64,000 nucleotides of DNA from Epinephelus fuscoguttatus (lineage: Eukaryota > Chordata > Actinopteri > Perciformes > Serranidae), in NCBI RefSeq assembly GCF_011397635.1, contig NC_064756.1, positions 20,266,907-20,330,906 of the forward strand. The letters run 5' to 3'. The first letter of the stretch is position 1, and each line of letters begins with the position of its first letter. The notes under the pieces were generated by a model. That model had not been told where the DNA came from. It worked only from the letters and a program-made list of their open reading frames with translations, and searched no databases. Positions 10,801 through 22,800 of the stretch are shown here, in pieces. A program made the position numbers and the translations under genes.

Positions 10801-13800
10801 TCAACTTTTTAGGAGAGTTTGTACTTGTTCTGTGATGCCACAAGGTCCAGATCCTATTGCCTGTATTCTGCAAGGTTGAATGACATATAGGAACACCACG
10901 GCCCTAACATGCTGTACCTAAGCTTTGTCGGCTCTGTTCATTCATTCATAAATATTTTATGAGGTTATCGGTTAGGTCATCCAGCCTCTCGGTCTGTGTG
11001 CTTTGTTTGTGACATGGCTGCCAGGTAGCGTCTCTGTAGAAATGTCTGATGGTGTGTTGTCAGGACGGCTTGCTTTGCTCGACTGACCATCTTAAGTTGG
11101 TGCTCCCTGTTGATCAGATTATTTAACGGCAGCTGTCGATTCCTAGAGAGTGGAGCTGTTCTGATACTCATTAAAGAATGTAGATTGCTGCTTGTATTGT
11201 TTCAGACTTACGTAAAGGTGGTTTAAATGCCCTAAATGTCAGATTTAAAGGAATACTTCACCCATATACTGAGAACTTGTATATTACGTGTTATGTTGAA
11301 TCCATGAAGGAAACTTTTTTTGTTTTATGCTTCATGATGAATTAAAATTCTTGATGGATTGGAGTAAAGGGATCCGTGTTTATCAAGAGCAAAGCTATTT
11401 CAAAACATCCATTCACAAACTGTCTCACACAACTTGTGCAGCATAATCCAAGTCTCATTTATCCAGTTGTATGCTGGGTACTTCCCAAACACAAGCATGT
11501 TCCCTAAAAGCTTACTATTTAAAACACTTCTGCAAAAACAGTCTCGCACACGGATGAGTAACCTCCTGGGCAAGTGGCCGCAGTTGAACTCTGCTCATTG
11601 AAATGCATGAGCAGAGTTCAAACACACATGCTAGCCCAGGCACGCTACTCGTAGGCGTCGAAGTGTTTTAAATAGTAAGGTTTTAGTAAAAATACATGTG
11701 TTTGGGAAGTACGAAGCATACGACTGGACAAATTAGACTCCTGCATGTGTTGCTAGGGAGTTTGTAAACCAAATGTTAGATGTGGACCCCTATGACTTCA
11801 ATTCATCAAGCATTTTCTCCGTTTTTTGGATTCCTCCTTCCCTGGAGGCATGCGAGAAAAACAAAGCCTTCTTCACAAATTCAACAGAGCACAGGGCGGG
11901 TAGCTGATAAACAAACTGTCATCTCGTGGGTGGACTGCTCCTTTAACTCCATCGCTAGGTGGAAGCTTCACTGATGAGCCTGTGTGTCTCTTCCTTTGCA
12001 GGGCACAGTGCAGATACAGCCATGGTGAACGGTGACGGGGCTCACGAGCACACAGAGGAGGCCAAGTCAAAGCAGGATGGGAACGGTGAGGCGGATGGAG
12101 GAGAGGAGTCTAACGAACAGGAAGTGATAGTGATCCAGGACACAGGCTTCACTGTTAAGATCCAGGCACCTGGAACAGAGCCATTTGACCTACAGGTAAG
12201 GATTAGCTCTTCACAGGCAGCCGTTCATTAGCCCAGGTGTACAGAGCACTGCTTACAAAAATGAACTCTGTTATTCATTTCAAGGAGGCTGCTGGTCAGT
12301 CGAATAAATGCATGTTCTTCTTGTTACCTGAACTGGATATTTTCCCAATTTACCTGCAGTGTGTCATGACAGAGAAGGAAATAATGACTGCCATATTAAC
12401 TTAACAGTTGTAATATCCTTCCTCATAATATAAAACTCATAGGTCTAAGACTTAAACTTACATACCTGGATCATATGAGATGGAACCTGTACTGGTTGTT
12501 GGTCTGAACACTGGGTTGTGCTGCGTTATCATTAAGAATATGCAAGCAAACCACCTTCAAACTAGAAAATAAAGACAATTTGTCTGAAACAAAACAGGTT
12601 ATACATCTGAAGCTACAAATCAGTCTGAAGCTGGACTTGTCTCTACCTCCCTCCCTTTCCTCCGTCAGGTCTCTCCCCAAGAAATGGTACAGGAGATCCA
12701 TCAGGTGTTGATGGACCGCGAGGACACCTGCCACCGCACCTGCTTCTCACTGCAGCTGGACGGAAATGTGCTGGACAACTTTGCAGAGCTCAAGTCCATC
12801 GAGGGCCTGCAGGAGGGCTCGCTGCTCAAAGTGGTGGAAGGTCAGAGTCATATATTTTTTCTCTTCATACTTGGGTTTGTCTGCTCGTGGTGGTGCAAAA
12901 AGGAAAATGAAAGCTTCCTTCACGGCTTATAAAAAGGTCAAGCTGTGATCACATTACTAATGCTGCTTTAGCAAAGTATGTAGAGCAATTTTACCCGTTT
13001 AAGAGACAGTAATCACAGTCACTGTCTTCACTGGGAAAACAAAGAATGTGATAAATGTGGAGAGTGACAAAGTACATTTAGTGACGTTCTCTCCTGTCCT
13101 GTTGAGATCAATGATCCCTTACGAGGGAGACCTGGCCAAGACAGCAGCATAAAAAAAAGTTACAGCCAAACAACCACACAATAAAAAAAACATAAAAGAT
13201 ATTCAGTAACATGCAGAAATATTAGAACACCTCCACAGACTGACAAGACCCAACCGATTCATTCAACCTTGAGAGCTTTAAAATCAGGCAGAGAGACCCG
13301 TTCACTTTGTTTTAACTCTTTTTGAAGGTTATTCCAAGTGAGAGGATCAGAGCACATGAAAGCTTTCTTTCCCAGCTCAGTCCGTGCACTAGGAACAGCG
13401 GCAAAACCAAGTCTTGAGATCTCAGACTGAAGCTACAGTTAGATCTCTGTTCAGTACAAATGCCAGAGGGCGTTTACCCAGCATGGCTTTATAAATGAAC
13501 AAACACCAGTGACTGAGCCTACGAACGGTCAAAGATGGCCAACCAGCCCTGGAATCAAGCCTACAATGATGAGTGAGGGCTTCACAGTTTGTAACAAATC
13601 TCAGTGCACTATGATATGCAGGATCTAACATGTGCAAACAACGTGCAGATGTATTCATGTATAGCTGATCACTGTAATCCAGCAGCAACCAGTCTTTTCT
13701 GGTCTCAAAGGAGAAAGTGGACCTGTTTCTGGAATAAAACCCAAACTTCAGCCTCAGCTTTTTCAGAAGATTATCAGCCTGAGGTTTAAATGAAAGGGAG

Positions 13801-16800
13801 TCATCAAGCTAAATACCGAGATATTTATAACAAGTGACAACCTCTAACTTGTTTCCCCGTGCAGTGAGAACATCAGGAGAGTTGACAGGCCTCTTTCTAA
13901 CATTTGAGAAATGCATAACCTGAGTTTTATCAGCATTTAAAACCAGCTTTAGTCGTGAAAACTGAATCAAGATAATGTTAAAGACAGCCTGCAATTTGGC
14001 TACAGCCTCTTTGAATTCCACATTTTCCATCTGCAACATCAAAACAGTAAGTATCTACTCATGGAGGAGAAGCTCGTGCTCGAGACAGTGTTGAGATATG
14101 AAAATGAGTGGTTGCGCTTTAACGTTGGCTAGCTCAGTGGTGCTAGGTGAGCTAGCAGTAAATGCAGGCTTCCCTCTACGCAGTGATTTGGTTAGCAGGT
14201 GTAGGTCGATAGAAAGAAAATAGTTCCTACATGAAACTGCTCATGACAAGGTCTGTGGGTTATCTTGAATAACCGGGTCATGGTCATTCTGGTAAGAGAT
14301 ATTACTGCTGAGTTTTTCAAATGTATTTCTTGGCGAGAAGGCAGACATCTCTACAGCCGATATCTCCAACACTCAGCAACTCACCAAAATAATCTAGACT
14401 GATAAATAGCTCTACAGGTAAGAGGAATAATATGTGTTTTGGATTTTGGGTTGAACTGTCCCTTTTAACTAAAAGATTCAAGTACTTCTTCCATTACTGT
14501 GTAGTAATTTAAAAACATTAAACATAAATTAAAAACACTCTGGATTCGATGTTTTACCCTTCATCTTCAGCGTGATACAATATCTTTCTTGTTGAGATCG
14601 ATGTGTAGCTGCTGGCACAAGACTCAACACAATTGAGTTGTCGTTCATTTGAAGTGTCCATTAGGCTGATCTGTTACACGTCAAACCACTCACTGCCTGC
14701 TATTTATAACCTCTCCATTTCTCCTGTCTCTCTTCTCTCCAGAGCCCTACACAGTGCGCGAGGCCCGCATCCACGTGCGTCACATCAGAGACCTACTGAA
14801 AAGTCTGGACCCCTCAGACGCCTACAACGGGGTGGACTGCAACTCCCTGTCCTTCCTCAGCATCTTCACTGATGGAGACCTCGGAGGTATGACACCATAT
14901 GAGACATTAAGGGTAGATGAACAGCCTGTGTCCTGCACAGCCATCTGGTACAGTGTTAATGTACAGTGTCACGCATGAATGTAGTAACAAGGGGTGTAAC
15001 GACTCATTGATTTGGATTAATGCATAGATTTAATGATCCAATACCAGCAATACCAAGTGAAAACATTGATCCATCCCATCGTCTTTAGGATACGCCTTGA
15101 TTTATTTACTCTCCCCTTGGAAATAAATCAGCAGTGTGGAAATATTTTGGATTTCAGAGAAAAGACAGGTCAACAGACAAAGCACACGCTGTACGTAAAC
15201 AATGCTGTTACAAGATAAAATACTTATAAGACAAGATGAACCTAGCACCTAGCTGGTTATCTCACATCTCTAACTTCTCGCAATGGTGACATCAGCTGCT
15301 GCTAGACGAAGAAAATGTCCATGCAGGCAATTTAACCGTGCTCTTCTGTCAGAAGTTGCATTGAGTAACTACTGGATGAATTACTGAGTAAGAAAAGTTT
15401 ACCAAATACATGTAATTTAAGCTATTAGTAGAGGAAAAGTCTGCTAGCCGCTAGGCTAATTAATGCATTGTAAAGGTGCCTGAGCTAATAGTGGGTTACT
15501 AGCACAAAACAGTTGTTTAGTCTATGAAACTTGACAGTTATTACTGAGCTAAATTTAATAAATTTGTGAAACTCATGTTTTTATGTGTCTTCATTGAGTC
15601 TGTTTAAAGGAAACGTTACTGCAATTAACTGGCTACAGTTATTTACAATTATTTATTTGTTTTCTTCTTTTATGGTTAAAAGCAAAAAAGAAAGGGGTGG
15701 CAGCTTCTTTTGTAACTGATTGTGTTAAATGGGCACATGATATCATCTCATCAGTCGCAGGCTGCTGAATTGAATCGAAATCGTATCGTGACAGACATTG
15801 TGATATCTGCATATATCATATTGTTCAAAGTATTGATACAATATTGTATCGTGATGAAACTAGTGATTAAGACCCCTAATAGCATCGTGGACTGCAGACA
15901 TTCAGTGCGCTTGTTTTTATGTGACTTCAGATAGTGGTAAGCGGAAGAAAAAGGGCACCGAGCTGGAGCAGATCGACTGCACCCCCCCAGAGCACATCCT
16001 GCCCGGCAGCAAAGATCGCCCCCTGGTGCCCCTCCAGCCACAGAACAAGGACTGGAAGGTGAGTATCAGCGCTTTTCGGGCACTACGTGTTGTCCGATTT
16101 GGAGAAATCATATTTTTGTGAAAATAGAAAGTGATTACACAAACAATACCCTAAGTGTCAGTAATGGAATAAGAGACTGATTTTTTTTAAATGTATTTCC
16201 TTTGACCAATGATTTTAACACCTCCAACAGCCTATGCAGTGCCTGAAGGTCCTGACCATGAGTGGCTGGAACCCTCCACCAGGAAACAGGAAGATGCACG
16301 GTGACCTCATGTACCTGTACATCGTGACTGTGGAGGAGCGTCATGTCAGCGTCACCGCCTCTACACGCGGCTTCTACCTCAACCAGTCAGTCACCTTTTC
16401 AGCTCATTTCAACTCTGTATCTCATTACAGCTCCCTGTTTTCACTGCAGTGGACTCTCCACCTTTAAGCCCCCATAATCACTTCATACGTAGTATATACA
16501 CAAAGCATTTGGCAGTCACTTGGCATTAACAGTTCCAGGATCCTAATTTTGGATTAGTTTTAGATGCCAACAAGGACTTATCGGTCACACAATTGGATTA
16601 CATTCAAAAGTAGATGTGGGAGAGATACCATGGCGTGGAGCAGGGTTATCCCTCTGTTTCTAACAACTTGATATCAGCTATTACAAGCTCCTGTCATGTT
16701 TATTGTTCTGTAGTTTGGGAGACCTACATTGCTACAGGGAAACTACTTCCTGTTCAGGCTTGTTTAGTTGTTAAAATTTTGTTTCCAGTTAGTAGACTTG

Positions 16801-19800
16801 TTACAAAAAAATCATAATAATAATATTAATGTGTTTATTTCAGATCTACTACCTATACCTTCAACCCTAAGCCAGCCAATCCCAGCTTCCTGAGCCATTC
16901 TCTGGTGGAGCTGCTGAGCCAGATCAGCCCTGCCTTCAAGAAGAACTTCACTGCCCTGCAAAAGAAAAGGTAACAACTTCCCTCTCAGCTTCCCTTCATT
17001 GTTTTCTCCTGTCAGTGGTCAACTTCCCTTCATACTGAATGACTGTATTGTATTGGGGCAATTCAGAGCGACAGAGTTGATGCTCATCCTCTGTGGCAGG
17101 ATGAAAATGTACCTGTAATACCTCAGCAGCAATGGAAGAAGTATTCAGATCTTTCACTGAAGTAAAAGTACTTAATATCAAACTGTGAACATCCATTAAA
17201 AGTAAAAATCCATTACTTAAGTAAAAGTATTCTCAGCAAATGTACTTAAAGTAGAAAAAGTAAGGGTCTTGACACACCACACCAGCAGTTAGGTGTTGCT
17301 CAATTTCAGGCTGTTGGTGAGTGTCTGTAGTTTTTGCAGTGGGTCACACACCGTTTGCCCTTGTTGGCCCTTGTTGGCTTTTTCTCGGCTGATTCAGCAT
17401 TTTAAATTGGCATTGCAGCCGGTGGAGCCAATTGGTGAGTGAAATCACTCTGATTGGCAGTTCAGCTCAGTGCACAAGAGGAGAAACAAAAGTGAGGAAA
17501 GTAAACAAAACACTTGAGTCAAGAAGGCATGAGATCAAAACAATCTTGTTATATGAGATAAGATTCTTTTTTTGTTGCCATCGAGCTCTGAAGTAGAAAT
17601 GATTCGTAATTGTTTGTGTTATTGTTTGCTGGCACATGGTAAATATCCTTTGTTCTTTCAGCACCAGGCAGTGTTGTTAATGTTCTAAGTGGCTAACTAG
17701 CATCTTGAATCCATCCTGTTGGTTTCCCTTTCTGAATGACGAATACAGAATATTGCCGCCTGCTGCTATGGAGTTATTTCCTCTCACACAGGCGCAAAAT
17801 GTACTAGTGGGCTGTTGCATGTAGACTTTGTGGTGTGTTCAGATGCAAGTGGTTATCTGAGACACAGGCGTCGTGAGGCGGTGCAACAGTCAGTGCAGTA
17901 AAATAGTCCCACATTGTTTTATATAAAGCATGATGTTTTTAGAGTAATGCTACTGCTGCATCAGTGTATCATGCATTTTACTGCTGTAGATGTTTAAGGT
18001 TGTACTTATTTCAAATAATACTGCTCACAGGAAGTGTATGAAAAACTTGTCTGAAAAATAACTAAAGTTGTCAGATAAATGCAGTGGAGTAGAAAGTACA
18101 ATCTGTGTCTGAGATGTGGCGCAGTTCAAGTATGAAGTTGCATAAAATGTAAATGCAGTTAAGTGCAAGTACCTCAAATGTATACTTTAGTACATTACCT
18201 GAGTAAATGTACTTAGTTACACACCATTACTATAGCGCAGTGTCTCTCTGCTCAGATCTGTCCTCTGTGCTGTACAAAAGCTTCTCTTCTTCACTCTTGT
18301 GCGTTTGTCCTGCGATCACTCTAAAGTTCATTCATTAACTTTATTTAACCAGGTGAGAATACATTTTTTTATTGTTGAGACCTGGACAGGAGGTCAAAGT
18401 CTCAAAGCACAATAAAAAAAATTAAACTAAACAAGACAAAATAAATATAAGAAATGAGGTCAGGACTCAGTGGTTCTAGTCTTTCATTTGGTTATAATGT
18501 TGGTGATGTGTATGAAAGAAGACCACCCATATGATGCTGTTTTTTAACTGTGTAATGTGTTGTTGCTGCAGGGTCCAGAGACACCCGTTTGAGAGGATAG
18601 CCACGCCCTTCCAGGTGTACAGCTGGACAGCTCCGCAGGTAGACCACGCCATGGATTGTGTGCGAGCTGAGGATGCCTACACCTCCCGCTTGGGTTATGA
18701 GGAGCACATACCTGGACAGGTGGGCACAGCTGACCACTGCAGCACATCAGGCAGACAAGTAATGTAAAGTTTTTACAGTGTTAATAGTTTGTGTACTGAT
18801 TTTATCTTCAGACCAGAGATTGGAATGAGGAGCTGCAGACCACCAGAGAGCTGCCGCGGAAGAACCTGCCTGAGCGCCTGCTGAGGGAGAGGGCAATATT
18901 CAAGGTACCGCCTTCACACATTTAACAGCAGAGACCAGATGATGCTGAGTCACACAAACTGCTGACTCACTCTGTTAATGGTCAATGTGTCAGTGTGTAA
19001 CTTTTTAATGTGTAACAGCTTCTTCTTTTAACCCACTAATGCCTCCTTTTTTTCCTCCTCCAGGTTCACAGTGACTTTGCAGCAGCTGCCACTCGAGGCG
19101 CCATGGCAGTCATCGATGGCAACGTAATGGCCATCAACCCCGGCGAGGAAACGCGCATGCAGATGTTCATCTGGAACAACATCTTCTTCAGCCTGGGCTT
19201 CGATGTACGGGACCACTATCGCGAGCTGGGTGGAGATGCCGCCGCCCACGCTGCGCCCACCAATGATTTGAATGGAGTGCGGGCTTATGGGGCAGTGGAC
19301 GTGGAGGGTCTATACACTCTGGGGACAGTAGTGGTGGACTACAGGGGATACCGTGTCACAGCCCAGTCCATCATCCCTGGTATCCTGGAGCGCGAGCAGG
19401 AGCAGAGCGTCATCTATGGCTCCATTGACTTTGGGAAGACGGTTGTGTCTCACAGCAAATACCTGGAGCTGCTGGAGAAGACCAGCAGGCCACTCAAGGT
19501 CAGTAACACGGCGATCGTATCTGCTTACCTGACTGTATGTGTATTCACAGTGCATATTTTTAGTGTTAAATGATAAGTCTGCTGTTATTCTGTTTTTTTT
19601 GTCAATACATCCAATGAAAAGACCGACACCAATAATGAATCAAAACTAATAAATATTTCCTGTGAAGCCAATCCCTCACACAGCATACTCCTCTGTGTCC
19701 TCCATTGATATCCAAAAAACACATCAATGAATCACACCATTACATCATTACATTTTAATACGGGGCGACATGAACAAGGGCGCTCTAGTTTATCCTAAGT

Positions 19801-22800
19801 CAGTCCCATATACACATCGTGCTGCAGTAAATACTTGCCTGAGCATGGAAGTATGCTTAAAAAGTAAGTGGTATGGACTTGAATTTGTGTAGCGCCTTTC
19901 CAACCCCTCAAAGCGCATTAACACTACATGCTACATTCACCCATACACACATTCATACACTGATGGCTGAAGCTCCCATACAAGGTACCACCTGCTCATT
20001 ATTTAAACATTCAAACACTCACACACTGAGCAATTTTGGGTTCTTTATGTTGCCCATGGGTACTTTGACATGCGGACTGGAAGAGTTGAGGATTAAACCA
20101 CTGACCTTTTGATCTACCTCCTGAGCCGCAGATGCCCCTAGAGGTACTTTGTAGTAGTGCAGGGGGCACATTTTCTTTAAATGTTAATTAAAACATATCA
20201 GTCATGCATTATTTCTAAAATAATTATACTGTAATGAGTTCAACAAGTAGTGTAAAATGTTCAATAAACCACATTTTATGTTCAGTAGTAGTAGGAGGAG
20301 GATTCTCACTGGCCTGACTGGAAATACTTAAGAGTTGTTATTTTAAAAAGCAGTGTTAATACATCCTTTGTCAATGCAGATCATCATTTAGTCAGTGAAA
20401 GAAAGAAAACCCACAAAAATAAAAGGGTAAATAAAACCAATACACAAATAGAAATAATAAAAACATATAAATAAAAAGACGTACACCCACGTATAAAAAA
20501 GGAAGGTTGCAAAAAAAGAATCTCAGTATTCCTATTTTCAATGCAATCATTAACTGCTGCAACTAACACAATCACAGGAAGCCAGCTTTGATAAAGAATA
20601 AGAAACGAAAATCAAGAAAATGGATTTGTTGTTGAAATGTAGCAGCAATCCACTTTTACTTTTTAATACTTTGATTCTCCAACAAGTAAATTTTTCTGTT
20701 CACTGGGTGTAAATTTTAGGTCCAGAGACACAGCGTGCTGAACGAGAAAAACGAGACAGTAGAGCTGTGCTCTTCTGTCGAGTGTAAGGGCATAATCGGA
20801 AATGACGGCCGACACTACATACTAGACCTTCTTCGTACCTTCCCTCCTGACCTCAACTTCCTGCCTGTGGATGGAGAGGAGCTTCCTCCAGAGAGTCAGC
20901 GCCAAGGCTTCCCCCGCCAGCACCGCCACCGCCTGGCTTGTCTACGCCAAGAGCTCATAGAGGCCTTTGTTGAGCACAGGTAGGTGTCTGCGCTGGTGTG
21001 CGTCATCACATTTCCACCATTAGAAGAGTTTTTAAATGTGTTAAATGTTCCGTGTCTCCGCAGATATCTTCTCTTCATGAAGATGGCAGCATTACAGCTC
21101 ATGCAACAGAAAGCAAACAAGGACGCTAAGACTGACACACCCGCCATCACAGAAACAGCGGAAACACCCACAGAAAGCAACACCGACACGACACAGACAC
21201 AGACACAGACACAGACCACTGCATCAGATAGTTCCAGTGCAACAGAGGTCTCCACGGACAGTACAAGCCAGACAGACACCTCTGCTGCCTCACAGGCAGC
21301 AACTGACGCTGAAGAAAACTCCATGAAGCCCGCCACAAACGGGCCTCTCGAACCAGCAGCCACTCAGAACGGGGAATGCAAGAGCCCACTGGAGGGTAAG
21401 GAGCTTGAGGAAAGTATTCCAGGATTAGCTCAGGCCAAAGAGCTGGCGGAGACCTTAGTTGCCGAAGATGGATCTTGTATTGGTACGTCCAAAAATACCC
21501 CAAAACGTGAGGCCAGGACGTCACAGGGAGAGCTACTCTGGTGGATGATTGCATAGACAAAGTAGTGTTTGTCAGAGAAGTGATATTAAACCAATTACTG
21601 TTTTCTGTTGTTGTTAGTTGTAGAGAATGTGTGTGTCCTTAGCAGTAGAGTAGTAGAGTATCACATAGAGCATTATAATACAAGCACTGGGCTTTAGTGG
21701 CTTCTTTCCACCAGGCTAGCTGTCCCTGCTCAGTCCTCAGCCTGCAGTGGGGACGAGTGTCGGCCCCCAGTCAACCCATCTCTTAATGTCCCCGTCTGTG
21801 ATGCGTCTGCTGTGGGATATGACCCAATAAACTGAATAATCAGCTGCTGTGTTCATTAACTCAAATGTGTTGGGGAACGATGAAATAATCTCATGTTCAA
21901 CAATTTGTGTGCTGCTCAGTTGATCTTAAATCTAATCTGTTGTGTGTGTTCGTCGACTGCTTTGAATCGGTGGTGGGTACTCGGCAAAGGCCATGTCTAC
22001 AATGAGCTTATTAAATCATTATTTTATGCTTACAACATCAATGATAGTATCCATATTGTGTGATCAGCTGTCTTGACATTTCAAAAGCCAAGACATCTGT
22101 TCAGTACTGCGGATGAAAAGTAGCCTCTGGGCCAACTCTGGCACATTAAATGTCTATTAATGTGCACTGTCCCTGATAATTAAACCAATTAATGAGATAA
22201 GTGATCACACAGAGAGTTGGAAGTGACATCAAATTGGTGTCTTTATATCATTGAACCAAAGCAAACAACTGCGTCTGAGCATCATGTCTCTCTCTTAGTT
22301 TTCCGGTGGCTGAATGTGGACATGGTTTCTCTCTACTGACATGTTGCCATGATGTGTCTGTCGCCGTTACTTTTAACAGTTTTCCACCTTTTCCTTGTAT
22401 TTGGTCCTAATCACAAACAGATCCCAAAAGCCGCGAGGTCGTCCTCAACGCCTGCAAGGCAGTCGGCTCCATCAGCAACACGTCGTTTGACATTCGCTTC
22501 AACCCTGATATCTTCTCTCCAGGTAAGCACAGCAGCGATGATTAAAGGGAATCTTTTATGCTCATTTACAGGTTCATACTTTTATTTTGGCTTTCTATTA
22601 GAACATGTTAACATTTTTCTCAAGGCTGAGTTGTGGCTGGTTTGAGGCTCATGTAACCACTGTTCATACTGTGGAGAGTTTAATCAGTAAACTGTAACTG
22701 TTTTATTTACTTAGATGAATTTAATTAAATTGAATTCACTGCCGGCAGCTTCTAAGGTGGAACGTTAACTTGTAATGTTACTCAATGTACGAGCCGACGA

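Larger units (their letters stand above)
4892..12001 (+). other. cluh intron 1 (7.1 kb)
   Basis: Large first intron. The first 1.3 kb (to about 6150) contains CpG dinucleotides and a dense GCTA/TTAGC word cluster (5238-5490), including a perfect 12-bp inverted repeat (5247-5258 with 5273-5284). A good donor-like CAG-GTGAGTAT occurs after 6025. Further in are an L2-like LINE fragment (6655-7230), a MITE with a nested hAT-like insert (8854-9672) and a foldback element (11245-11946). No other gene was recognised; open frames at 10087-10506 and elsewhere have no supporting features. Confidence 0.8.

Noticed and set aside
20896..21363. 155-codon antisense frame over cluh exons 11-12
   Set aside because: Shadow of the cluh coding strand; Val/Ser/Cys-rich because of the CA/GT-like linker repeat.
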